A stretch of 64,000 nucleotides of DNA from JACVRW01 sp963808545 (lineage in GTDB: Bacteria; Actinomycetota; Thermoleophilia; Solirubrobacterales; Thermoleophilaceae). The translations under genes and the position numbers were made by a program. The notes under the pieces are model-generated. The model was not told where the DNA came from, ran no database searches, and worked only from the letters and a program-made list of their open reading frames with translations. Positions 54,119-64,000 of the stretch are shown piece after piece (the first letter of the stretch is position 1; every line of letters begins with the position of its first letter). The stretch covers positions 496,001 through 560,000 of the forward strand of contig CAWEGB010000007.1 of NCBI GenBank assembly GCA_963808545.1. Reading direction: 5' to 3'.

Positions 54119-55536
54119 GCCTCCGCGCCCGCCTGCTCCTCGCCTTCGCCTACGTGCTCGTTCTGGTGATCGTCGCCCTGGAGGTGCCGCTGGCGCTCAA
54201 CCTCTCCAAGCGCGTGGACGCCGAGATCAGGAGCGAGGCCCAGGGCCAGGCGCAGCTGCTGGCCGCGGGAGCGTCGGGGCGGCTGGAGGACCGAGACCAG
54301 CTCCAGTCGCTCGTGGAGAGCTCGGACGAGGATCTCGGCGGGCGAGTGATCGTGGTGAACGAGAACGGCGCGCTGCTGGCGGACTCGGAGCGCGAGGGGG
54401 CCCGGGGCGACTACTCGAGCCGCCCCGAGATCGCCCGCGCGCTCGACGGCCGCGCCTCCCAGGGGGAGCGCCGCAGCAACGACCTCGACCAGGACCTCCT
54501 CTTCACCGCCGTGCCGATCGTGGTCGAGGGCCAGCCGGCCGGCGCGGTGCGGGTGACCCAGAGCGTCGAGGCCGTGAACACCGAGGTGCGAAACGACGTG
54601 ATCGCCCTCATCGGCGTGGGCATCGTCGCGCTGCTGCTCGGCCTGGGCGTGGCCTGGCTGCTGGCCGGGTCGCTGGCCAAGCCGCTGCGCAACCTCGCCG
54701 CCAGCGCGCGGCGGGTGGCCGGAGGCGATCTCGACGAGCGAGCGACGGTCACCGGCTCCACCGAGCAGCAGGAGGTGGCCACGGCGTTCAACGACATGAC
54801 CGGCCGGCTCGGGCGCTCGCTCACCGCCCAGCGCGAGTTCGTGGCCAACGCCTCGCACCAGCTGCGGACTCCGCTCACCGGCCTGCGACTGCGGCTCGAG
54901 GCGGCCGCGGCGAAGTCGGATCAGCCCGCCGTCCGGGACGAGCTGGCGGCGGCCGAGCACGAGACCGAGCGGCTGGCCCGCCTGCTCTCCGAGCTGCTCA
55001 CGCTGGCCGGCGAGCGCGAACGGCCGCCCGCCGAGCCCGTCGACGTGACCGAGGCGACCGCCGCCGCCTGCGAGCGCTGGCTCGCGCCCGCACAACGCAG
55101 CGGCCACGAGCTCGTCATCGACGAGGGCGACCCGATCGAGGTGCGCAGCTCGCCCGAGGACCTCGCGGCCATGCTCGACAACCTGATCGAGAACGCTCTG
55201 CACTACTCCCCCGCGCGCACGCGGGTGACGATCGGCTGGCGGGTGGAGGGCGGTCGAGTGCGGATTGCGGTCGCGGACGAGGGGCCGGGGATCGACGAGA
55301 GCGAGCGTGAGCAGGTGTTCGAGCGCTTCTACCGCGGCTCGGCCAGCCGCGACGGCGCGCCGGGCACCGGGCTGGGCCTGAACGTGGTGGAGGCGCTGGC
55401 GCGGCGCTGGGACGGCGAGGCCACCCTGAGCAACCGGCCCGAGGGCGGCGCCCGCGCGGAGATCGTGCTGCCGGCCCACAGCTCCTTACCCGCAGCTGAC
55501 CCGCAACTCGACGAGGCCTTACCGAGGCGGGGCTAG
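54115..55536 (+). CDS. Sensor histidine kinase
   Basis: 473 aa. TM1 (LLLAFAYVLVLVIVALEVPLA), an extracytoplasmic sensor of about 130 aa (acidic, with GGRVIVVNENGALLADS), TM2 (VIALIGVGIVALLLGLGVAWL), HAMP (LAASARRVAGGDLDERA), H-box VANASHQLRTPL with His248, N-box DNLIENALHYSP, G1/G2 VADEGPGI and GTGLGLNVV. Complete. Cognate of the upstream regulator by overlap. Confidence 0.95.
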   Translation: MSLRARLLLAFAYVLVLVIVALEVPLALNLSKRVDAEIRSEAQGQAQLLAAGASGRLEDRDQLQSLVESSDEDLGGRVIVVNENGALLADSEREGARGDYSSRPEIARALDGRASQGERRSNDLDQDLLFTAVPIVVEGQPAGAVRVTQSVEAVNTEVRNDVIALIGVGIVALLLGLGVAWLLAGSLAKPLRNLAASARRVAGGDLDERATVTGSTEQQEVATAFNDMTGRLGRSLTAQREFVANASHQLRTPLTGLRLRLEAAAAKSDQPAVRDELAAAEHETERLARLLSELLTLAGERERPPAEPVDVTEATAAACERWLAPAQRSGHELVIDEGDPIEVRSSPEDLAAMLDNLIENALHYSPARTRVTIGWRVEGGRVRIAVADEGPGIDESEREQVFERFYRGSASRDGAPGTGLGLNVVEALARRWDGEATLSNRPEGGARAEIVLPAHSSLPAADPQLDEALPRRG

Positions 55537-55548
55537 GTTGAGAGAGCG

Positions 55549-56046
55549 ATGAACGCGAGACGAATCGCCGTGGGCGCCGCCCTCCTGATCGCCGGCCTGG
55601 CCGCCGCGGTGGGCATCGGCCTGCTGGCCAACACGATCTCCGGCGACAGCGTGGGGCTGTCGGCCGAGCCGCTGAGCGCGGGCGACACGCTGGCGCCGCC
55701 GGAGGAGTCCGGTCCGAGCCCGGCGCAGCGGGCCGAGCGCCGGGCGGAGCGCAGGCGTGCGGCGCGCCGCCGCGCCGCCGAACGCCGCCGGGCCGCCGCG
55801 CGCAGGGAGCGGGCTCGGCAGCAGGCCACGGCACCAGGCGACGACGCCACGGCGGCACCCGCGCCCGCGGCTCCGCCGGCCGACGACAACGGCGGCGACT
55901 TCGCTGCACCCGAGCTCGACGATGACAACAGCGGCCAGGGTCGAGGCCGCGGGCGATCTGGAGGCGACTCCGGAAGCGGATCCTCGGACGACAACTCGGG
56001 CAGCGGCTCGAGCGGCAGCGGCTCGGACGACTTCGACGACGACTGA
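55549..56046 (+). CDS. Membrane-anchored Arg-rich / acidic-tailed protein
   Basis: 165 aa. One N-terminal anchor (AALLIAGLAAAVGIGLLANT), then a strongly basic helix (RAERRRAARRRAAERRRAAA) and a low-complexity tail of Asp/Ser/Gly (SGSGSSDDNSGSGSSGSGSD). The tail is compositionally the same as that of the protein at 52673. 12 bp after the kinase, probably its operon partner. Polyampholyte; no domain recognised. Confidence 0.65.
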   Translation: MNARRIAVGAALLIAGLAAAVGIGLLANTISGDSVGLSAEPLSAGDTLAPPEESGPSPAQRAERRAERRRAARRRAAERRRAAARRERARQQATAPGDDATAAPAPAAPPADDNGGDFAAPELDDDNSGQGRGRGRSGGDSGSGSSDDNSGSGSSGSGSDDFDDD

Positions 56047-56077
56047 GCTACCCCGCCACGGCTAAAGTGCCGCCGGA

Positions 56078-57007
56078 ATGAAGGCACTCGTCACCGGCGG
56101 CGCCGGCTTCATCGGCTCGAATCTCGTGGACGCCCTCGTGGAGCGGGGCGACGAGGTCATCGTCCTCGACGACATCTCCACCGGCAAGCGCGAGAACCTC
56201 GACCAGGCGAAGGGCAACGGCGCCGAGCTGGCCGAGCTCGACATTCGCGACGCATCCGCCGTCGACGAGGTCATCGGCCGCACCAGGCCCGACGCCATCT
56301 TCCACCTCGCCGCCCAGATCGACGTGCGCAAGTCGGTCGCCGATCCCGCGCATGACGCGGCCATCAACGTCGGCGGCACGGTCAACGTCCTCAGGGCCGC
56401 CCAGGCGCACGGGGTGCAACGCATCGTCAACACCTCCACCGGCGGCGCCATCTACGGCGAGGGCCAGGTGCTGCCCGCGCCCGAGGACCACCCGGTCGCC
56501 CCCGAGGCGCCCTACGGCCTGAGCAAGTTCTGTGCCGAGCAGTACTGCGAGCTCTTCCGAAGGCTCCACGGCCTCAACACCGTCTCGCTGCGCTACGGCA
56601 ACGTCTTCGGCCCGCGCCAGGACCCGCTCGGCGAGGCCGGCGTGATCGCCATCTTCTGCGGCGCGCTGCTCGAAAACCGGACGCCGCAGATCTTCGGCGA
56701 CGGCGAGCAGACGCGCGACTACGTCTTCGTCGGCGACGTCGTGGACGCGAACCTCAGGGCCGCCGACGCGCCCGCCAACGGCCCCATCAACATCGGCCGC
56801 GGCGTTCAGACGAGCGTGGTCGACATCGTCGACGCCCTCGCCCGTCACTCCGACAACGGCTTCCGCGCCGACCACGCCCCGGAGCGGCCGGGCGAGGTGC
56901 AGCACATCTACCTCGACACCTCTCGCGCGCGCGAGGAGCTCGGCTGGGAGGCGAAGGTCGATCTCGACGAGGGCCTCGACCTCACGCTGAACTCGCTCAA
57001 GCGATGA
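56078..57007 (+). CDS. NAD-dependent sugar epimerase/dehydratase (GalE-like)
   Basis: 309 aa. Extended SDR. NAD motif VTGGAGFIGSNLVDALVERG, DIRD, FHLAAQIDVR, active-site Ser/Thr STGGAIYG, Tyr146-Lys150 (YGLSK), NVFGPRQDP and GDGEQTRDYVFVGDVV. Could be UDP-glucose/GlcNAc 4-epimerase or a related dTDP-sugar enzyme. Stop overlaps the cupin start by 4 bp. Confidence 0.9.
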   Translation: MKALVTGGAGFIGSNLVDALVERGDEVIVLDDISTGKRENLDQAKGNGAELAELDIRDASAVDEVIGRTRPDAIFHLAAQIDVRKSVADPAHDAAINVGGTVNVLRAAQAHGVQRIVNTSTGGAIYGEGQVLPAPEDHPVAPEAPYGLSKFCAEQYCELFRRLHGLNTVSLRYGNVFGPRQDPLGEAGVIAIFCGALLENRTPQIFGDGEQTRDYVFVGDVVDANLRAADAPANGPINIGRGVQTSVVDIVDALARHSDNGFRADHAPERPGEVQHIYLDTSRAREELGWEAKVDLDEGLDLTLNSLKR

Positions 57008-57810
57008 CCACCGAGCCTCACCTGCTCGGCCCGGGCGAGGGCGAGGACATCGGCGGTCGCATCCGCATCAAGTGCGTGAGCGACGGCCTGGTGCTCACCG
57101 AGACACAGGGCGCGGGCTCCACCGAGCCGCACATCCATCACCACCACGCCGACGGCTTCCGCGTCCTCGAGGGCGAGCTCACCGTCCTGCTCGGCGACGA
57201 GGAGCACCTGCTCGCCCCCGGCGACTTCGCGCTCGCTCCGCCCGAGCTCGTCCACCGCTACCGCACCGACGGCGCTCGCTGGCTCAACATCCACGCGCCC
57301 GGCTGTGGCTTCGAGGAGTGGCTGCGCCGCGGCGACCCGGAGTTCGACCAGCACGACCCACCGGAAGACGGCGGCCTGCCCGCTACCGAAGGCCTCCTCC
57401 AACGCGGCGGCGAGGGCCACCCCGTGACCCCCGGCCCGGGCGCGAACGGGTTGATCCTCGCGGGCGCGGACGACGGGCTCGGCTCCGTCTCACTGGTCGA
57501 GTTCGAGCTCGACCCCGGCGCACCCGGGCCCCCGCCCCACATGCACGAGAAGCTCACCGACTCCTTCTACGTGCTCGAGGGCACCCTCACCGTGCTCCTG
57601 GGCGACGAGCAGCACGAGGCCGGCCCCGGCAGCTACGCCTTCGTGCCGCCGGGCAACCGGCACACGGTCTCGAACCCGGGCGACGAGCCCGTTCACTTCC
57701 TCAACCTCACCGTGCCCGGCGGCCTCGAGCGCTACCTGCGCGAGCTCGCCGCGGCCGAGCCGTCGGAGTTCCCGGCGATCGCCGCTCGCAACGACGTTCT
57801 CCTCGCATAG
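57004..57810 (+). CDS. Bicupin protein
   Basis: 268 aa. Two cupin barrels. First: EPHIHHHHADGFRVLEGELT (His-rich metal site) with LLAPGDFALAPPELVHRY; second: PPPHMHEKLTDSFYVLEGTL with AGPGSYAFVPPGNRHTVSNPG. Both keep the HxH and late His ligands. ATGA overlap with the epimerase suggests a sugar-modifying role, as for cupin sugar isomerases/dioxygenases; the reaction cannot be assigned. Confidence 0.85.
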   Translation: MTTEPHLLGPGEGEDIGGRIRIKCVSDGLVLTETQGAGSTEPHIHHHHADGFRVLEGELTVLLGDEEHLLAPGDFALAPPELVHRYRTDGARWLNIHAPGCGFEEWLRRGDPEFDQHDPPEDGGLPATEGLLQRGGEGHPVTPGPGANGLILAGADDGLGSVSLVEFELDPGAPGPPPHMHEKLTDSFYVLEGTLTVLLGDEQHEAGPGSYAFVPPGNRHTVSNPGDEPVHFLNLTVPGGLERYLRELAAAEPSEFPAIAARNDVLLA

Positions 57811-57815
57811 AGCGG

Positions 57816-57863
57816 GCACAACATGTAGTGGTCGGGGAAGGACTCGAGCACTAGAGGTAGTAG
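57816..57863 (+). promoter_or_regulatory. Candidate NrdR-box pair and -10 upstream of nrdR
   Basis: Box 1 GCACAACATGTAGTGG (57816-57831) and a weaker box 2 GCACTAGAGGTAGTAG (57848-57863), starts 32 nt apart, resemble the paired NrdR boxes (ACAC(W)ATATAT(W)GTGT). A TAGAAT -10-like hexamer (57861-57866) overlaps box 2. With transcription starting near 57873, nrdR (GTG 57877) would be nearly leaderless. Confidence 0.45.
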
Positions 57864-57876
57864 AATTAGCTGTCTT

Positions 57877-58447
57877 GTGCACTGTCCGTTCTGCTCATCA
57901 GACAGCACCCGCGTGGTCGACTCCCGGCTGGCCGAGCCGAGCGGCGACGCCGTCCGGCGCCGGCGCGAATGCGAGCAGTGCGGCAACCGCTTCACCACCT
58001 ACGAGCGCGCCGAGGAGCCGGGCGTGACCGTGCTCAAGCGCGGCGGTCGCCAGGAGCGCTTCGATCGCCAGAAGCTCCTGCGCGGGTTGGTCCGGGCGGC
58101 CAACAAGCGGCCGGTGTCGGACGAGCAGCTCGAGCGGCTGGCGGAGTCGATCGCCGCGCAGGTGCGCCGCGGCGGGCCCGAGGTCGAGGCCGGCACGATC
58201 GGCGATCTGGCCGAGCGCGGGCTGGCCGCCCTGGACCCCGTGGCGGCCATCCAGTTCGCCTCGGTCTACCGCAATCTCGCCGATCTCGACGAGCTCGAAG
58301 CGGTGGTCCGGCGCTTCAAGGAGGAGCCCCTTCCGGGCAGCGATCAGCTCGCTCTCGAGGGCTCCTCCGTTCCGTCCGACGCGAAGAGAAACATCGGTCG
58401 TTCCCCCTTGGGGACGTCCCAGAAAGCCGTCAGAGCGAGGAGAAGTC

Positions 58448-58464
<17 letters not shown>
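57877..58464 (+). CDS. nrdR: Transcriptional repressor NrdR
   Basis: 195 aa. Represses ribonucleotide-reductase genes when bound to dATP/ATP. N-terminal Zn ribbon MHCPFCSSDSTRVVDSR...CEQCGNRFTTYER, then the ATP-cone (VLKRGGRQERFDRQKLLRGL, AIQFASVYRNL). Starts at GTG 57877. 40 aa longer than usual at the C-terminus. Overlaps nrdJ by 17 bp. Confidence 0.95.
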
Positions 58465-61339
<2,875 letters not shown>

Positions 61340-61746
61340 GCTGTCGAGGGTCACCGAAATGTCAGAGGAAACGTCACGATTGTCAGTGCCAGGGTCACGA
61401 CTTGTCAGTAGTGCCTCTCTAGAGGCTGTTGGCGCTCGCCCGCAATCTGCTGCACGCGCGGCTTTCATATGGGAGGGCTGGAGTGCGTTCTCCAGCCGCT
61501 CCGGTTAGAAGTAAGGGTTGTTGTGGCGGCGCGTTGAGGGTGAGCTTCGCGACGACCGATCTTCGCACGGCAATGGGAGTCCCAGGACAGGCTGCTGCTG
61601 ACAACCCGTCGCGGCGCTCACTGGTGCCTCGGAGGGGGGCGCTGACGCGCTCCACGAGGATCACGGCGTCTCGGGTATGAGGCCGTCATGCGTCATTGCT
61701 TCTCCGGCCGCGTCGGTGTCCGTCGCGGCGATGAGGGCGACCAAGC
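61340..61746. other. Non-coding stretch after nrdJ with direct repeats and a hairpin
   Basis: About 400 bp with no convincing ORF. Near the nrdJ end are three direct copies of GTCAC(C/-)GA...TGTCAG (see the repeat entry). An 8-bp perfect hairpin GGCTGGAG / CTCCAGCC (61476-61497) follows, without T-run. Possibly remnants of an IS end. Confidence 0.45.
61350..61408 (+). repeat. Three direct repeats of GTCAC...TGTCAG after nrdJ
   Basis: Copies at 61350-61365, 61373-61386 and 61394-61408, each GTCAC then TGTCAG separated by 3-5 bases. Pattern of clustered transposase or regulator binding sites; downstream of nrdJ by 10 bp. Confidence 0.5.
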
Positions 61747-62343
61747 CTAGGGCTCCAGGCTCTCTCCCGAGCAGTTGCGCTCACTCACGCCCGCAGACGC
61801 CGGTAGGTGTTTGACGGCAGCGCTCGCGTCGCTCCGACGGTGGCCGGACGACCCTGGTGAACTCGAGCCGGTGCGGGCTTGACCGCGACCAGAAGCTCCT
61901 CCCACAGATCTCGATTGGCGACAGGTTTTTTCTGCGAGTTCACCCAGCCGCGCCGCTGCCAGCCGTCGAGCCAGCGGTCGGTGAACGCCTTCATCACGTA
62001 GGTGGAGTCGACGTGCGCGTGGACGCGGGTGGGGCGCTTCAGCGCGCGCAGGCCCTCGAGCAGCGCCGATGATCTCCATCCGGTTGTTCGGTGGAGCGGC
62101 GCTCTCGTTGCCCCGAGATCGCCATCGCCCGCATCGGGCGGCCGCTGCCCAGGTCGATGCTGACGGGGCCTGGCTCGGTGAGCCGCTTGATCTCGCGTTC
62201 GAGCGTGCTGGCGGCAGCGTCGGCTCCGGCGCCCTGGACGGGCGTGGATCGAAGAGGAGCACGGCACGGCCAAGCCGCCGGCGGCGGACTCGCGGCCGTT
62301 GCCGGAGACAGGCGCCATCGCACCAGAGCTCAACAGTCGTCAT
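61747..62343 (-). pseudogene. RNase HI, multiply frameshifted, with an internal insertion
   Basis: MTTVELWCDGAC (start 62343) then, in another frame, SGNGRESAAGG, the Asp-containing first motif of RNase HI. Later PPNNRMEIIGA (the NNRMEL Glu helix), LKRPTRVHAHVDSTYVMKAF (third acidic residue, DS motif), WLDGWQRRGWVNSQKKPVAN and DLWEELL (the handle). An extra 30-residue segment (LEREIKRLTEPGPVSIDLGS) sits between strands. The end with the last Asp is lost in frameshifts. At least three shifts. Confidence 0.6.
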
Positions 62344-62654
62344 AGTCACCCCGGAACCCGATTATCGTGCGCCGAAGCCACGGCGTGAGAGAGGTCGCAC
62401 GGTGCCGACGTGGGATGGGCTGTTCAACATGCGGAGCCGCCGTGGCTAGCTGACGTCAGCTAGAGGTCTTTAAGTCGGCGTGTCGGTCGTTGGAAACGGT
62501 GAGGCGACTCGAGATATCGAGGCATCCCATGAGTCATACGTCGGTTCCCGTACGGGCCGGGTGCGGTGAGCGAGCGATAGTCCGTTTGTTACGAAGCGAT
62601 GGACGTAGGTACCCACCTGTCGTCGGGCAGTCCGCCGGGCGTCGCCAGCGTGAG
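62344..62654. other. Non-coding stretch with an 18-bp palindrome
   Basis: About 310 bp between a broken RNase H and a RecB-like fragment. It holds the perfect palindrome CTAGCTGACGTCAGCTAG at 62446-62463. No gene seen. Confidence 0.5.
62446..62463. repeat. 18-bp perfect palindrome
   Basis: CTAGCTGACGTCAGCTAG, no spacer, between degenerate genes. More like a protein-binding dyad than a terminator. Confidence 0.4.
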
Positions 62655-63016
62655 ATGTTCGGACGAGATCGATCAGCCCGTCGCGGCTCGCGCGTTTCTA
62701 TTTCCACGAGTGTGAGCGCTTCCTTCGCTTCGACAGCGTGCATCGCGACGACCGCGCCGCGGAAAGCGTGCCGAAGCCACCGCTCGACCCGCGCCCTGTA
62801 ACCCAGGCGATCCTCGACTCCGGCCTCCAGTGGGAGGAGCACGTGATCTCCGAGCTCCTCTCCGGTCGCGTCCACATAGGAGCCGCCGCTCCGGGAACTG
62901 CGCTGTCAGCGCGGACGATCGATGCGGACAGCGCACGCACCCTGCTGGGCTCGATGGCGCCCGGACGCCCGGCCGCGGAGCGGCCTGCACGAGGTGGCTC
63001 AAGCCCCGGCTGGTAG
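62655..63016 (+). pseudogene. RecB-like (TM0106 type) nuclease, N-terminal fragment
   Basis: ISPSRLARFYFHECERFLRF and PKPPLDPRPVTQAILDSGLQ, then WEEHVISELLSGRVHIG, are the start of PD-(D/E)XK RecB-family/TM0106-like proteins common in Actinobacteria. The start is one frame off (ATG 62655 reads MFGR then needs a shift). After GSMAPGRPAAE the frame stops at 63016; the nuclease core is missing. Truncated remnant, upstream of the FAD-like gene. Confidence 0.6.
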
Positions 63017-63061
63017 ATTCCCGGTCCCCTGCGATCCGCGACTGGCCCAGCGAGGAGGCGG

Positions 63062-64000
63062 ATGCACCCGCAGTCCGGTTTCGAAACCCTCGAGACCTTG
63101 CGTTCCGGAGGCCGAGTGCACGTCCTCGGCGCAGGACCCGTCGGCCTCCTGATGACGGCATTGCTCCAGGGAATGGACGGTCTGTCCGTGCGGCTCTATG
63201 AGAAGCGCCGCGAGTACACCCGTACCCGGATGGTCCGGCTCGCTTCGTACCTCGTCGCGGATTCGGTCGAGGGCTACCGCGCCGACCACTCCGATGGAGA
63301 CACCGTCGAGGCCGTCTTCGATCCAGAGGATCTGGCAGAGGGCGTCGCGTTCAGGCAGTCCATTCCTTCCGACCTGATGGCGCTACTTCGCCAATGGACG
63401 CGCGGTTTCTGCCCTCTCAACGAGATCGAAGGCTCACTCAGCGACCTGATCGATGCACGCGGCTCGAATCCGGTGGAGCGGACCGCGGCCGCCGTGACGG
63501 CGGAGGACGCGATCGCGATGCTCGAGCCGGGAGACGTGCTGATCGATTGCACGGGGAGCGGGTCGCTGCTGCGAGATCACCTGGCACCCGGCTCTGGCGA
63601 CGTGGACGGAGGGGCGAACACGCTGAACTTCGTAATCGAGCACGCGCTCGTCGTCACGTTCCTGTACGGCCAGACGTATGTCTGCAACGAGTACTGCAAG
63701 TACTACAAGAACGTCGAGAACCCGCACTACAAGTTCATTCCCATGGTCCACCGCGTGTGCTACGACGGAGCCGTCAGCCACGTCACGGGCATCGTCACCA
63801 TCACCGCCGACGAGTATGAGGCGATGCCGAAACAGTTCGACGGCGAGTGGCTTCGCGGCAACTTTCCGAATGTCGCCCGGTCGATGGATCGGTTCATCGA
63901 CAAGATCAAGCAGGAGACACAGGGCGAGCTGATTGGCGACCTCGAGGTCATCCGGATACCCCTCAACCTTTACCGGGCGCGTAACGCAACCAGCCGCCAG
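63062..64000 (+). CDS. FAD/NAD-binding Rossmann protein, C-terminus beyond the window
   Basis: 313 codons, open to the window edge, no frameshift, so unlike its neighbours. Start ATG 63062 with AGGAGG three bases before it. GRVHVLGAGPVGLLMTALLQ is a dinucleotide-binding GxGxxG; then LYEKRREYTRTRMVRLASYL (Arg-rich, as in group A flavin monooxygenases), and GDVLIDCTGSGSLLRDHLAP. The later region (VCNEYCKYYKNVENPHYKFI) has several Cys/Tyr and no GD motif typical of hydroxylases. An unusual flavoprotein; function unknown. Confidence 0.65.
   Translation, partial: MHPQSGFETLETLRSGGRVHVLGAGPVGLLMTALLQGMDGLSVRLYEKRREYTRTRMVRLASYLVADSVEGYRADHSDGDTVEAVFDPEDLAEGVAFRQSIPSDLMALLRQWTRGFCPLNEIEGSLSDLIDARGSNPVERTAAAVTAEDAIAMLEPGDVLIDCTGSGSLLRDHLAPGSGDVDGGANTLNFVIEHALVVTFLYGQTYVCNEYCKYYKNVENPHYKFIPMVHRVCYDGAVSHVTGIVTITADEYEAMPKQFDGEWLRGNFPNVARSMDRFIDKIKQETQGELIGDLEVIRIPLNLYRARNATSRQ

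Overview
The window is very GC-rich DNA with actinobacterial gene order. The secreted proteins (one carrying the ALGGTSYAA export motif), class II NrdJ with NrdR and a FolE2/MptA-type GTP cyclohydrolase suggest the class Thermoleophilia (Solirubrobacterales-like). This placement is inference; there is no rRNA gene. Many non-core genes carry one or several single-base frameshifts that leave the conserved motifs readable in alternating frames. This looks more like indel-prone assembly than natural decay, although both are possible.

Layout: 1-23.8 kb holds the translation/transcription core, all on the minus strand. In transcription order from the right it reads rpmG-secE-nusG-rplK-rplA-rplJ-rplL, rpoB-rpoC, rpsL-rpsG, fusA-tuf-rpsJ-rplC (cut by the left edge). 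Three blocks of unrelated genes break it up: a gamma-glutamyltransferase, VOC protein and YdjM-like protein between rplL and rpoB; a hydrolase, a transporter and a HAD protein between rpoC and rpsL; and two plus-strand genes between rpsG and fusA. An intrinsic-terminator-like hairpin lies in the fusA leader and a strong terminator ends rplL.

23.9-35.6 kb is mixed: an NTF2-like protein, a compact HExxHxxGxxH protein, a lipoprotein, tRNA-Thr(GGT), tRNA-Tyr(GTA), a PD-(D/E)XK-like protein, a primary-type sigma factor, folE2, several membrane or secreted proteins and a class III nucleotidyl cyclase. 35.6-41.4 kb is a divergent redox locus: GMC oxidoreductase plus alpha/beta hydrolase on the minus strand, and two uncharacterised proteins plus a DyP-type peroxidase on the plus strand. 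A large STAND-type ATPase follows.

45.4-49.9 kb is a mobile-DNA scar. It holds a tRNA-Met-like 3' fragment, a 153-bp solo copy of an IS21 left end, a broken tyrosine integrase, an intact MGT/EryCIII-type glycosyltransferase, an XRE regulator truncated by the IS, and a complete 2,334-bp IS21-family element (istA, istB, about 55-bp terminal inverted repeats).

50-61.3 kb returns to chromosomal genes: tRNA-Thr(CGT), DUF192, holB-tmk, an OmpR-type two-component system between two acidic Asp/Ser/Gly-tailed exported proteins, a GalE-like epimerase, a bicupin, and nrdR-nrdJ behind a candidate NrdR-box pair. 61.3-64 kb is degenerate: repeat-like DNA, a frameshifted RNase HI, a RecB-like N-terminal fragment, and an unusual FAD/NAD-binding protein that runs off the right edge.
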